Virus record (IMG/VR): IMGVR_UViG_3300020195_000166 | Coordinates: 1-23,823 of that record | DNA: 23,823 bases | From: a virus | Reading direction: 5' to 3' (one strand) | In this document: positions 14,714-22,895 of the stretch, piece by piece | How positions within the stretch are numbered: the stretch's first letter is position 1 | Layout: every line of letters starts with the position of its first letter | Program-made: the position numbers and the translations under genes | Notes under the pieces: generated by a model | What the model saw: the letters and a program-made list of their open reading frames with translations, nothing else | The model's database searches: none | What the model was told of the DNA's origin: nothing

Positions 14714-15001
14714 ATGGCCAAGAATTTCTTAGTCTTTGATGCCAAGCCGGGGAATAACTTAGTCTTGGACCCTAAGCCAAGCAACATCTTAGTCTTTGAT
14801 GCCAAGCCGGGGAATAACTTAGTCTTGGACCCTAAGCCAAGCAACATCTTAGTCTTTGATGCCAAGCCAAATAATTTAACAGTGGGTAAAGAAACTGAAC
14901 AGGTTTACTCTATTACCATTTCCCGTGGACAATCAATGGGACTACTCTTGGCCTTAACTTATCCAACGGCACAAACTTTTAATTCATCTTATGCACCCTA
15001 A
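14714..15001 (+). CDS. Decapeptide-repeat protein
   Basis: This 95-residue protein has about residues 5-55 made of five ten-residue units alternating between LVFDAKPGNN-like and LVLDPKPSNI-like forms. A non-repetitive C-terminus follows (EQVYSITISRGQSMGLLLAL). A regular hydrophobic-D-x-KP-polar rhythm suggests stacked beta turns, a spacer or a binding array. The array rests on an exact 60-bp DNA repeat, so copy number could vary between isolates. It lies between small beta-rich genes of the structural block. The function is unknown. Confidence 0.78.
   Translation: MAKNFLVFDAKPGNNLVLDPKPSNILVFDAKPGNNLVLDPKPSNILVFDAKPNNLTVGKETEQVYSITISRGQSMGLLLALTYPTAQTFNSSYAP
14727..14868 (+). repeat. Exact 60-bp tandem repeat, about 2.4 copies
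   Basis: Every base from 14727 to 14808 recurs 60 bases downstream (14787-14868) without mismatch. Each 60-bp unit contains two diverged 30-bp halves, corresponding to the two decapeptide types. Perfect identity indicates recent duplication. Confidence 0.93.
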
Positions 15002-15003
15002 AT

Positions 15004-15516
15004 ATGCCAGTAACAATTAATGAGGGCACACAAACTGTTGTAAACGCTACCGCGGTGGGGGGAACACAAACCCAGGTAATCAGATTAGATACGGGATCTG
15101 GAACAACCGCAGCAGAGTTTGGTGGCACAATTAATAGAGTCACTGATCTTTTAAAGGGAACTTTAACTAATCTGATTTCAGGAACTGTAGATACCATCGG
15201 CCTTATCAATGCTAATGCCTGGGGAACCGTAGTTAGTACCGGAACCAGCACCTTAGGAACAATCAAGCCTGCTGTGTCAGGATCGGTAATTTATCTCACG
15301 GACATCACCATTTCAGTAGGATCTGCTTCAAATGTAGTGATTGCTTCTGGAGGTACAGCATTTCCGATGCTAGGTACTTTATTTTTTAATGCTAATGGTG
15401 GATTGGTGGGAAATTATCGTAATCCATTACAAACTGTTTCTGGGAGTGCCCTAGTTTTCCAACAGTCAGCCGCCATTAGCCCACTTACTATTCAGGCTAA
15501 TGGTTATGTTAAATAA
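15004..15516 (+). CDS. GT-rich beta protein with shared C-terminal domain
   Basis: This 170-residue protein has an N-terminal half with short GT-led strands (FGGTINRVTDLLKGTLTNLI, SGTVDTIGLI) like those of the 4554 protein. The C-terminal half starts NAWGTVVSTGTSTLGTIKPA and continues SGSVIYLTDITISVGS. It resembles the C-terminal domain of the 4554 protein (WGTLVAP..GTILYLAGLSV), including a GG turn and a final aromatic strand. The two are probably distant paralogues with the same fold. A fibre or decoration role is inferred. It starts 2 bases after the previous stop. Confidence 0.78.
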   Translation: MPVTINEGTQTVVNATAVGGTQTQVIRLDTGSGTTAAEFGGTINRVTDLLKGTLTNLISGTVDTIGLINANAWGTVVSTGTSTLGTIKPAVSGSVIYLTDITISVGSASNVVIASGGTAFPMLGTLFFNANGGLVGNYRNPLQTVSGSALVFQQSAAISPLTIQANGYVK

Positions 15517-15518
15517 AT

Positions 15519-16727
15519 ATGGCCGTTCTTAACGCATGGCAAAAAATAGACAGAGTTCTTACTGGACTTCCCTTTGGTGATGGTAGTGATGGAGCATATT
15601 CTTCGGCAACAATTCCTACTTTAACAAAAGACTCTTGTTCTATTTCTGCAACCTCAACTACTTTAACAACAGCAGGTTCAACTTTTGCCAATGGTGATGT
15701 GCTTTTGATTCACCAAACAGGAGGAACGGGTGCGGGTCAGTGGGAAATAAACAGAGTCAGTTCTGGTGGCGGTACTGCAACTCTAACCCTACAAGTTGCA
15801 AGTAATTATACCTTTACAGATTCAGGGGCTTCACAAGCTCAGGCTATCAAGATACCTCAATATACAACCGTTACTGTTCAGGCAGGAACTTGGACAGTTC
15901 CAGCTTGGGATGGAAATATAAATGGTATTTTTACTTTTGCGGCCAAGACATCTGCAACGATTACTGGAACTCTAACCAGTGCCGCCAAGGGATATCTTAA
16001 GGGAACTCAACAGGCAGGGTCAGATGGGACTGGACAACAAGGGTCTGGACAAGCAGGAACTGCCGCAGCAAGGGCTACAACTGCGAACGGTAGTGGCGGA
16101 GGAGGCGGGAGAGTAGAAGAAAGCAACTCAAATGCTAAAAATTCTTCGGGTGGGGGTGGTGGAGGGAATGGTGCGGCAGGTTCTACGGCGGCAACCCAAG
16201 CGGGGTCTGACAACCCCCAGAGACCAGCCCAAGCTGGTGGTACGGGCGGTGACGCTACAGGGGCAGCAGACTTAACAACTTTCACCCTTGGTGGTGGTGG
16301 TGGTTCAGGGGGAAATTCTCAATCTCCAGGTTTCGGTACAAATGGAAATGTAGCCGGAACGGGCGGGGGAGCAATTATCGTGTTTGCTAAAGATTTACAA
16401 ATAACTGGTGCGGTTAGTTCAAGCGGAGAAGCGGGAGGAACTGGACAAAACGGTTCTGGTGGTGGTGGTGGTGCTGGTGGAAGTAATTTATTTGTAGTAC
16501 AAACGGCTACTTTAGGTTCTGGTGTTGCAATTGCTAATGCTGGTGGCGGTGCAGCCCAGGGGCTATATGGTGGTGGCGGTGGAAGCGGTGCAACAGGAAG
16601 AATAGCCGTCCATCATTCAAACACCGTAACAGGAACTACCTCTCCCTCTTTTACCGATGTTAGTGATGTTACATTAGTTGAGGCTACCGTTAGTGGTACG
16701 TTAGACCTAACAAGTAAAATGTGGTAA
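15519..16727 (+). CDS. Glycine-rich adhesin-like tail protein
   Basis: In this 402-residue protein, residues 1-150 form a beta-rich N-terminal domain (WQKIDRVLTGLPFGDGSDGA; SSGGGTATLTLQVASNYTFT; AGTWTVPAWDGNINGIFTF). Residues 165-365 are glycine-rich, with separate G4-G6 runs spaced by short polar stretches, consistent with polyglycine-II helix bundles in known phage adhesins. Between runs lie AIIVFAKDLQITGAVSSSGE and NLFVVQTATLGSGVAIANAG, which look like beta-helix rungs. The C-terminus ends TLVEATVSGTLDLTSKMW. A receptor-binding role is inferred from this architecture. It is a second glycine-rich surface protein besides the one at 6098. Confidence 0.8.
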   Translation: MAVLNAWQKIDRVLTGLPFGDGSDGAYSSATIPTLTKDSCSISATSTTLTTAGSTFANGDVLLIHQTGGTGAGQWEINRVSSGGGTATLTLQVASNYTFTDSGASQAQAIKIPQYTTVTVQAGTWTVPAWDGNINGIFTFAAKTSATITGTLTSAAKGYLKGTQQAGSDGTGQQGSGQAGTAAARATTANGSGGGGGRVEESNSNAKNSSGGGGGGNGAAGSTAATQAGSDNPQRPAQAGGTGGDATGAADLTTFTLGGGGGSGGNSQSPGFGTNGNVAGTGGGAIIVFAKDLQITGAVSSSGEAGGTGQNGSGGGGGAGGSNLFVVQTATLGSGVAIANAGGGAAQGLYGGGGGSGATGRIAVHHSNTVTGTTSPSFTDVSDVTLVEATVSGTLDLTSKMW

Positions 16728-16731
16728 TCAT

Positions 16732-17865
16732 ATGATAATTCAAAGCAGAAATCTTTTACACCAGACCGCCCCCAAAGCCTTTTTATCATATCCAGAGGTT
16801 TCGGGGACTAATGTCTTGCGGTGGAGTAATCCCAATGGCTTCTCGGCTTCTTGGGCGGTTCAAATAGGGGAAACGGGAGAGGAACAAACCGAAGTAATGT
16901 TATTGGGAGCCTCAACCCCATCTGGTACTGCGGGCACTTTGACGGCAAACACACTTTATGAACACCCATCTAATACTCCGATATATGGGATAAAGTTCAA
17001 TAAAGTTGTTTTTGAAAGAGCAACCGCAGGAACTACGGGTACAGCAACCCCAATGACTTCAGGAACAATCGATTATATGGCCGACTCCCAATACACAATC
17101 TTTGATGATACTTCGGGGTCGTCTACTTATGGATATAGAACATATTTTAGAAGTTCAGTATTGGCGGTAAACTCTACCGAATCAGATTGGATTACTTCCG
17201 CCGGATTCACCTTTTATGCACTCGCCTCATTAAGACAGCGAATAAAGGATAAGCTCTGGAATCCTGGGTTCATTAAAAATGACACCATCATAGATAATTG
17301 GATTAACGAATGGAAAGACGAAATGACTAACTCAGTAATTGCCATAAATCAAAGCTATGCCATGGGTACAGTAGACATTCCCTTTGGAACCAATGGATTG
17401 GGTACGGTAACAACCACCGACTTTAAGCAAGTCAAACGACTTTGGGTAACCACCAACTCAGTAGATTACTACAATAGTACAAAGATGGAGGTTCAAAATA
17501 TCTTCCCCAATCAGTCTTTTAATTCAACTCATCCATACCACGCCTGGCACGGAGACTCAGTCTTTGAGATCAACCCATCAGACACTGCAGGTACAGCCAG
17601 GCTAGAATTCTATAGATTTGGGACAACTTTAGTCAACGATACAGACGAACTACCATTACCATTCAGACCATATACTAAATCGTTCGTAAACTACGGTCTA
17701 TCCCAAGCTCTCTTTAAGGATCAAAAGTCCGAGTTATCTAACGCCAAGCTCTCCGAAGCCATCGCTGACAGGTCGTCATTTATCACTCAGTCTACTCCTA
17801 GAGATAAGTCGGGACCCACATATGTAACTATTGTTGAGGCCGTTTCTGGCGAAGGGGCCTACTAA
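16732..17865 (+). CDS. Putative head-tail adaptor with N-terminal beta domain
   Basis: In this 377-residue protein, residues 1-165 look like an immunoglobulin-like or FN3-like beta domain (LSYPEVSGTNVLRWSNPNGF, YTIFDDTSGSSTYGYRTYFR). Residues 175-377 begin with a helical region (LRQRIKDKLWNPGFIKNDTI, then WINEWKDEMT) and end with LPLPFRPYTKSFVNYGLSQA and a long charged helix, the shape of neck adaptor proteins in P22-type phages. The position directly before the gp10-like gene supports this. The adaptor call is moderate; the fusion with a beta domain is unusual. It starts ATG 16732, 4 bases after the previous stop. Confidence 0.65.
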   Translation: MIIQSRNLLHQTAPKAFLSYPEVSGTNVLRWSNPNGFSASWAVQIGETGEEQTEVMLLGASTPSGTAGTLTANTLYEHPSNTPIYGIKFNKVVFERATAGTTGTATPMTSGTIDYMADSQYTIFDDTSGSSTYGYRTYFRSSVLAVNSTESDWITSAGFTFYALASLRQRIKDKLWNPGFIKNDTIIDNWINEWKDEMTNSVIAINQSYAMGTVDIPFGTNGLGTVTTTDFKQVKRLWVTTNSVDYYNSTKMEVQNIFPNQSFNSTHPYHAWHGDSVFEINPSDTAGTARLEFYRFGTTLVNDTDELPLPFRPYTKSFVNYGLSQALFKDQKSELSNAKLSEAIADRSSFITQSTPRDKSGPTYVTIVEAVSGEGAY

Positions 17866-17866
17866 C

Positions 17867-19279
17867 ATGAAATTTCGTTCCTATTCCAATGGAGGTCTTA
17901 ATTTATTTGTCAATCCTCTTCTTCAAAAAGAGGGTGATTTAATCCGATCCGTTAATGTTGACGCGGCTCCTTATGGGGCCATAACCAAAAGATCAGGATA
18001 TATAACCTATTTAGGAACTGCCGACAATTCGCAAGTAGACTCACTATTCAACTGGACAAAAGATGATGGGACTACATTTTTTAATTATCGGTCCTCAGGG
18101 GGAACGCTGTACTATTCTAACCAAGGTACGGGGGCGTGGGCAATCTGTGGTAATGGCACTCTGACCGCAGGTACACCAGTAGGAAACGCAGTTCTCGATA
18201 ACACTCTGATTATTGGAGACGGAGTAACCGCCGTCCGCCACACAACCAACGGAACCAGCTTTACTAACACATCCGGTGCACCGGTTGCCCCGTACTTAGC
18301 TCAATATCAAAATAGGATATACACTGGCGGTACGGGTAACTTGGTGACCTACAGCGTCACTGGCGACCCTACAAACTGGAATACCACCGGAACATCCGAT
18401 TCTTCCTTATTAACCGTGCCTGGGGCAGGTAAGGTGAGCCAATTGTTTGTGGCGGCAGATAGGTTGAATATTCCCAAGAATTCTGGAAACATAGCTCGTT
18501 GGGATGGGTTCAATTTAATGCAGGTTCCGACTACACAGGGCCCTAGTTCTCCACAATCCCTAGTACAAATAGAAGACTTTTGGTTTTATCTCAATAGGTC
18601 GGGAGTTGAATCTTACAATGGAGATCGTCCTAGCTTAATATCTAACCCCGTTCAGAGTCAGATTTATAACAATACTGGTTCCGCCATCATTGGGACAACT
18701 TTCAATAACGCCCCCGCAGGACAGTTTCAATATAAATATATGATATCGGTGGGAACTATCACCGAAAACTTAACTAACGAGACCATTCCCAATGCGGTGA
18801 TTGTCTATGACTATGAACAAAACAAGTGGGGGAATTATACTTATGCCAACCGTCCTACCGCATGGCTAAACTACAGAGATAGTTCTGGGGTACAACAAAT
18901 GTTATTCGGAGCAGAAAATGGCCAAGTGTATCAGTTAGCCGGTACAGCATTAAGTGACAATGGAGCTTCGATTGAAGCGATTGCCGAGGGAGTGCTAAAT
19001 TTCGGTTCTCCAGAGTCTAATAAGAAACTTAACTATATGTGGGCTTTCTTCAACCCTGGAGCTCAAGCCAAAGTCCAAGTAGCCATCACCGACACTTTCA
19101 CTAAGGGTAAAAAGAAATGGATGGACCTTGGTGACTGTAACGATGGCGTGGTGGAGTTCAGATTTCCGAGTGACTCACTGGGAAAACTTTTACACTGGAA
19201 AATATATGAATCATCCAGAAACTCACAGTTTGTATTTCATGGTTTTACTGTGGACGCAGATATAGAGGAGAAAACATGA
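17867..19279 (+). CDS. P22 gp10-like tail/neck stabilisation protein
   Basis: This 470-residue protein likely closes the DNA-filled head and forms the tail hub. The N-terminus (GGLNLFVNPLLQKEGDLIRS, APYGAITKRSGY) has the 'N..P.....gd.....N......G.i..R.Gy' signature common in gp10-like proteins. The rest has evenly spaced beta repeats (LIIGDGVTAVRHT, QYQNRIYTGGTGNLVTYS, ADRLNIPKNSGNIARWDG, MLFGAENGQVYQLAG) typical of a beta-propeller. The frame is open back to a TTG at 17831 inside the previous gene, but ATG 17867 one base after that gene's stop is preferred. It ends with an ATGA overlap. Confidence 0.8.
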   Translation: MKFRSYSNGGLNLFVNPLLQKEGDLIRSVNVDAAPYGAITKRSGYITYLGTADNSQVDSLFNWTKDDGTTFFNYRSSGGTLYYSNQGTGAWAICGNGTLTAGTPVGNAVLDNTLIIGDGVTAVRHTTNGTSFTNTSGAPVAPYLAQYQNRIYTGGTGNLVTYSVTGDPTNWNTTGTSDSSLLTVPGAGKVSQLFVAADRLNIPKNSGNIARWDGFNLMQVPTTQGPSSPQSLVQIEDFWFYLNRSGVESYNGDRPSLISNPVQSQIYNNTGSAIIGTTFNNAPAGQFQYKYMISVGTITENLTNETIPNAVIVYDYEQNKWGNYTYANRPTAWLNYRDSSGVQQMLFGAENGQVYQLAGTALSDNGASIEAIAEGVLNFGSPESNKKLNYMWAFFNPGAQAKVQVAITDTFTKGKKKWMDLGDCNDGVVEFRFPSDSLGKLLHWKIYESSRNSQFVFHGFTVDADIEEKT

Positions 19280-19794
19280 GAACATATGAAGACATCGGGC
19301 TTGATAATAACCTACAGCCCAGAAATTCTCCTATTGCTACTGCTCGGGGGTATTCTCCTGGTTATAGATTTGAGTCAAGGAATGAAGTCCAGGGAAATTA
19401 TCTAAGAGCTTCGAAGTTAAATTTGACAGGATTAGCAATGACAAGTGTTGGGGGAAGTGGTACAGCTAGTTTTAGTGCGGGGTCTGCTCTAAACCTAACA
19501 TCAACTATAACTTTTAAGGTTCCCTATCAAAATAAAGCAGTTTTTGGTAATGCCTACGTTTCGATATATCAGGGGACAGCCCTAACCTCAAATGATCAAA
19601 TTTATCCCATTAGGGGAGCGAATGTTACTCTTGGTAGGTACAATGTTCAGGGGTGGTATGATTACCATACTTGGGATTTTATTAAGAATACCTGGCGAGG
19701 GCTATTGGTTGATACTACTGGAACCAGTTCTCAAGTAATAACCTTTTCTGGTGCCTGGGTTTATTTGGACTATACCGCCGGATCGGCCGTTTAA
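19276..19794 (+). CDS. Beta-rich tail-associated protein of unknown role
   Basis: This 172-residue protein is translationally coupled to the gp10-like gene by ATGA. A polar N-terminus with RNSPIATARGYSPGYRFESR precedes a beta sandwich-like body (SAGSALNLTSTITFKVPYQN, NAYVSIYQGTALTSNDQIYP) and a closing strand VITFSGAWVYLDYTAG. There is no coiled coil of the gp26 needle type. The likeliest role is a tail accessory or fibre-attachment protein, by position only. Confidence 0.75.
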   Translation: MRTYEDIGLDNNLQPRNSPIATARGYSPGYRFESRNEVQGNYLRASKLNLTGLAMTSVGGSGTASFSAGSALNLTSTITFKVPYQNKAVFGNAYVSIYQGTALTSNDQIYPIRGANVTLGRYNVQGWYDYHTWDFIKNTWRGLLVDTTGTSSQVITFSGAWVYLDYTAGSAV

Positions 19795-19795
19795 T

Positions 19796-20002
19796 ATGAA
19801 TAAAATACTCATTTATGATTCCAACAATAGATACTTGATTACCGATTCTTTGGCTATTTATCCCAACGATGCCGTCCCTATTGAGGAAATTGATTTAAGC
19901 GATGCTACCCCAGAACAAATCAAAGAGATCAAGGATTCTTTACATGACAAAAAGCTAATGAGACAGTCATTGAAGAAAATTGACCACTCGATTAAATTGT
20001 AA
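19796..20002 (+). CDS. Small acidic protein of unknown function
   Basis: A 68-residue protein starts at ATG 19796, one base after the previous stop. The frame is open further upstream to 19751, but only within the preceding gene. It begins with a strand-like MNKILIYDSNNRYLIT and continues with an acidic linker and a helical, basic end (KLMRQSLKKIDHSIKL). The -35 box of the 19980 promoter is inside its last codons. I do not recognise it. A chaperone-like or regulatory role would be guesswork. Confidence 0.7.
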   Translation: MNKILIYDSNNRYLITDSLAIYPNDAVPIEEIDLSDATPEQIKEIKDSLHDKKLMRQSLKKIDHSIKL

Positions 20003-20008
20003 TATACT
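19980..20008 (+). promoter_or_regulatory. Near-consensus sigma70 promoter before the ejection-protein genes
   Basis: TTGACC (19980-19985) and TATACT (20003-20008) are 17 bases apart. The -10 context TAATATACTC (20000-20009) is identical to that of the 14315 promoter (14335-14344). The predicted start is near 20015, followed by a terminator hairpin about 35 bases downstream. Confidence 0.75.
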
Positions 20009-20050
20009 CAAGTTACTAGTCTAATAAGAGCTAGCGCATCTGCAAGATAG

Positions 20051-20081
20051 AAGGCTGATATTATTTATCAGTCTTTTTTTT
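20051..20081 (+). terminator. Intrinsic terminator directly abutting a start codon
   Basis: Bases 20053-20060 (GGCTGATA) pair with 20066-20073 (TATCAGTC) around loop TTATT, extendable by two A-T pairs, followed by eight T (20074-20081). The T-run ends at the base before ATG 20082. AGAAGG at 20049-20054 lies just before and into the stem. Confidence 0.8.
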
Positions 20082-21029
20082 ATGAACGCAGATCAAATAA
20101 AAGCACAATACCCTGGATATGTCGGCTGGAATGACAAAGCCGCAATAGTAGCTGACTTTAAAGCCACTGGTGGACAGGGCAAGGGCGGTCCATCCAGTTC
20201 AGGCGGTGGAGGTAGTTCAGGCGGTGGAGGTAGTTCAGGCGGTGGAGGTAGTTATCAAGCTCCAGCTCCAATCGATCTCGTAGCCCAGGCCAGACAAATC
20301 AATGAATTTAATATTCAACAGAACCAACCCGCCATCACTGCCATGCAAGGGTCTAAACAGCCACTGATAGATAGATACAACGCGGTATTAGAAGGTCTAA
20401 AAGGCAGAGAAACCCAACAAACCGAATCTGCTACATTAGCTACTTCCAATGAGCTGGGGAGACGTGGGATACTTCCGGGTTCTGGGTTTGGTGAGAGACA
20501 ACTACAAGGGGCTACTCAACCTATCGCTTCGCAATACTCGGCTCAGTATGGTCAACTGGGGGCAGCCCAGGCAGGCGATATTAGTGACATTGATCGAGCT
20601 ATCGCCGCACTGCAAGCCGGTAACTCCTCTGAGTCCGTCTCTCAAGCGTTAAGTATGCTGACACTAAACCAAAACCAAAGACAATTCGACACCGCTCAAG
20701 CCAATGCTAAATCTAATCTTTTGGATACCGAGGTCATCACCGCTGGGGGTAGAAAGAAGTTGGTCAACAAGCAAACGGGACAAGTGATCTCAGACTTGGG
20801 AGCATCTACTGACGGGACAGGGACAGGGACAGGGACAGACAACTCATGGCTGCAGTATTTGTTCCCCCAGGGTCAGACAAATACTGCCCCCGCCATCTCT
20901 CCTAACTTCAAGGGTGACGGCCCATCATGGAACAGTCAATTCTCGACTGGAAAACTTCCTACTCCCACAAGTCAACCCTGGTCCCCACCCAAGACTAATC
21001 CATTCGGACTTACTTATCTAAATAGATAA
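20082..21029 (+). CDS. Putative DNA-ejection/internal virion protein with Gly-Ser linker
   Basis: In this 315-residue protein, a short N-terminal domain (ADQIKAQYPGYVGWNDKAAI) is followed by three tandem SSGGGG units at about residues 39-56. A Q/A-rich helical region of about residues 65-215 (INEFNIQQNQPAITAMQGSK; TLATSNELGRRGILPGSGFG; GDISDIDRAIAALQAG) then runs to a disordered proline-rich C-terminus. Long Gln/Ala-rich helices with GRRGI-like segments are common in internal virion proteins of short-tailed phages. Position before a large ejection-like protein and a transglycosylase supports this. ATG 20082 follows a T-run with no adjacent Shine-Dalgarno sequence. Confidence 0.68.
   Translation: MNADQIKAQYPGYVGWNDKAAIVADFKATGGQGKGGPSSSGGGGSSGGGGSSGGGGSYQAPAPIDLVAQARQINEFNIQQNQPAITAMQGSKQPLIDRYNAVLEGLKGRETQQTESATLATSNELGRRGILPGSGFGERQLQGATQPIASQYSAQYGQLGAAQAGDISDIDRAIAALQAGNSSESVSQALSMLTLNQNQRQFDTAQANAKSNLLDTEVITAGGRKKLVNKQTGQVISDLGASTDGTGTGTGTDNSWLQYLFPQGQTNTAPAISPNFKGDGPSWNSQFSTGKLPTPTSQPWSPPKTNPFGLTYLNR
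20196..20253 (+). repeat. Three exact 18-bp repeats encoding a Gly-Ser linker
   Basis: The unit AGTTCAGGCGGTGGAGGT occurs at 20196-20213, 20214-20231 and 20232-20249, then AGTT begins a fourth. It encodes SSGGGG three times. Perfect identity implies recent slippage or duplication. Confidence 0.93.
20814..20837 (+). repeat. Four GGGACA hexamers
   Basis: Four exact hexamers encode the GTGTGTGT stretch in the C-terminal linker of the 20082 protein. It is a simple slippage-prone repeat in a disordered region. Confidence 0.9.
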
Positions 21030-21030
21030 C

Positions 21031-22893
21031 ATGCGCGTACGAGACAAAATTACAGGCCAAGTGGGAGAGCTACCAGATAACGAACTCCAACAGTATGCGG
21101 GGAGATATGAACCCCTAGAACAACCAAAAGCCCAAGCTCAATCAACAGCTAAGTCTGGCGGACTAGGGGGGCAGATAGGATCATTTCTGATGAGCTTAGT
21201 CAAACCCACCACCGACTGGATCAAACAAGAACAGGGCGACCTCGCCGCCAGTGGTCCTCCAAAACTTAATGCCAATTCAATTATCGACTCCCTGCTCGGA
21301 GGCATGCTCTTAAGAGAACAAGACGGAAAACTGGGACTAGATGTCAAAGGAGTTAAGTCCATGGCCAATCTCGCTTCGTTCGTCCTTCCCGGATCTAAAG
21401 TAGCCGGATTCAAAGCTGGACTATTACCAGGAGCAGCTCGTGGAGCCTTATCCTCAGCCTCTCGTGAAGACGCTACTCTAGGGTCAACTTTGGGCGGAGC
21501 CGCTACCGGATCCTTCCTAGAAGGAGTCTTTGGTAAAATCTTTGGCCGAGGTGCGGGTAAGGCTGGACAAAATTTCGAGAAAGAGGTTCAAAGAGGAATC
21601 CTGTCCCCCAAAGTCGCCCGTGGACCAATGGCCGCCCAACAAGAAGTAGACCTAGTCGATAAAGTCATCCAACACGGAAAAGACTATGGTGTGACTCTGG
21701 GCAAAGGATCGGCCGAATCTCAACGTCGAGCTCTACCAGAACTGTTTAGTAAAATATCCAAGAAAGTGGAAGTTACCGCGGCTAACACAGGGAGAAAATT
21801 ATCCAAGGGTTCCACCTTCAACCAGATAAAGAAATTAGTATCTTCGGATGGGGAAAACTTTATTCGCGGAGACAAGGTCAACACCAATGCCCTCAAAGAC
21901 ATTCTATCTTTGGCCAAAAAGACTACCAAAGGCTCTACCATATCAGACACCGGAATTCTGACAGTCAAAAGATTTGTTAGTCAAAAGTATTTAGGGAAAG
22001 CCTTTTCTAAAATAGAAAACGGAAGTCCATTGACCTTAAAAGAAGGTGTGGCTATGGACGTTTGGAAACAATTAGACAGCATATTAGCCCCCAGTGTGAA
22101 AGGACTGACCCGCAAACTACATGACCTATATGACCTATATCCTGGACTAGCCTCATCTGCTGATTACGGACTATTCTTACCTGTTGCCGGGAGGGTCAGT
22201 GCCCTCGGAACGATGACCCAAGCCCTTGGTAGTAAATTAGGACAAGGGGCTGGAGGGATCGGACGTATTCAAGAAGCCGTGGGCGGCTCACCAACGTCCG
22301 AGATGTTGAAAAGAATTATAACCCCCGCCGTACTAGGACAACCTGGAACCACAGAAAGCCAACCCACCGGAGATCAACAGCCAGTCCAAGATATAAGTGA
22401 ATTCCAAATCAACCTTCCCCAGGACAATGGCGGAGGAATTAGCGAAGATCAGTATCGAGCGGCCATGATGCACGACCTCACCACCACCGGAGGTAAGAAC
22501 ATTTCCAAGATTGAAGCCTTCTCTAAGTTTGGAGCTAAGTCAGCAGCACAGAAAAAGGCGATAATGGCTGTCCAATCGGCCTCGCCCATCTACGACCAAC
22601 TTGTCGAACTATCTTTGTCGGCAGGAACTGGTATTGGGTCTTCAGTAAAAAGCCTACTTGGTCTCATTCCCAATGTCGAGGGAGGGCCGGAACAAGACCT
22701 AGACAAAGTAACCAACGGTTATGCTGCCGCTATAGCTAAAGGATTTGCTGGAGAAAGCGGAGTAGCCACCGACCAAGACATCAACCGCTGGAAAGACCTC
22801 ATGCCCAAACTCACCGATACCGTAGAAGAGAGAAGGAGATCATTACTCAGACTAAAACAAGTTATTGAGGCCAGAATCGCTTCCACCGAATAA
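21031..22893 (+). CDS. Large putative DNA-ejection protein
   Basis: This 620-residue protein is probably packed in the virion and released into the host envelope. The N-terminal region has hydrophobic, glycine-rich segments (ANLASFVLPGSKVAGFKAGL, LLPGAARGALSSASRED, LGSTLGGAATGSFLEGVFGK) able to insert in membranes. A long basic helical middle (about residues 175-380) follows. The C-terminus (FAGESGVATDQDINRWKDLM, then TVEERRRSLLRLKQVIEARI) matches the 'G.aTd.Di.R.....P...D......r...L' ending seen in ejection proteins of P22-like and related phages. It is followed immediately by a transglycosylase. No catalytic motif is visible. It starts ATG 21031, one base after the previous stop. Confidence 0.75.
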   Translation: MRVRDKITGQVGELPDNELQQYAGRYEPLEQPKAQAQSTAKSGGLGGQIGSFLMSLVKPTTDWIKQEQGDLAASGPPKLNANSIIDSLLGGMLLREQDGKLGLDVKGVKSMANLASFVLPGSKVAGFKAGLLPGAARGALSSASREDATLGSTLGGAATGSFLEGVFGKIFGRGAGKAGQNFEKEVQRGILSPKVARGPMAAQQEVDLVDKVIQHGKDYGVTLGKGSAESQRRALPELFSKISKKVEVTAANTGRKLSKGSTFNQIKKLVSSDGENFIRGDKVNTNALKDILSLAKKTTKGSTISDTGILTVKRFVSQKYLGKAFSKIENGSPLTLKEGVAMDVWKQLDSILAPSVKGLTRKLHDLYDLYPGLASSADYGLFLPVAGRVSALGTMTQALGSKLGQGAGGIGRIQEAVGGSPTSEMLKRIITPAVLGQPGTTESQPTGDQQPVQDISEFQINLPQDNGGGISEDQYRAAMMHDLTTTGGKNISKIEAFSKFGAKSAAQKKAIMAVQSASPIYDQLVELSLSAGTGIGSSVKSLLGLIPNVEGGPEQDLDKVTNGYAAAIAKGFAGESGVATDQDINRWKDLMPKLTDTVEERRRSLLRLKQVIEARIASTE

Positions 22894-22895
22894 CT

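Noticed and set aside
14727-14868. Possible CRISPR-like array
   Set aside because: The repeats are contiguous with no unique spacers and lie in frame within a coding sequence.
16007-16285. Minus-strand open frame with proline runs
   Set aside because: It mirrors the glycine-rich codons of the + strand gene. Low-complexity composition explains the lack of stops.
17831-17866. Upstream TTG start extending the gp10-like protein by 12 residues
   Set aside because: The extension lies entirely inside the preceding gene. ATG 17867, one base after its stop, matches the start pattern of neighbouring genes.
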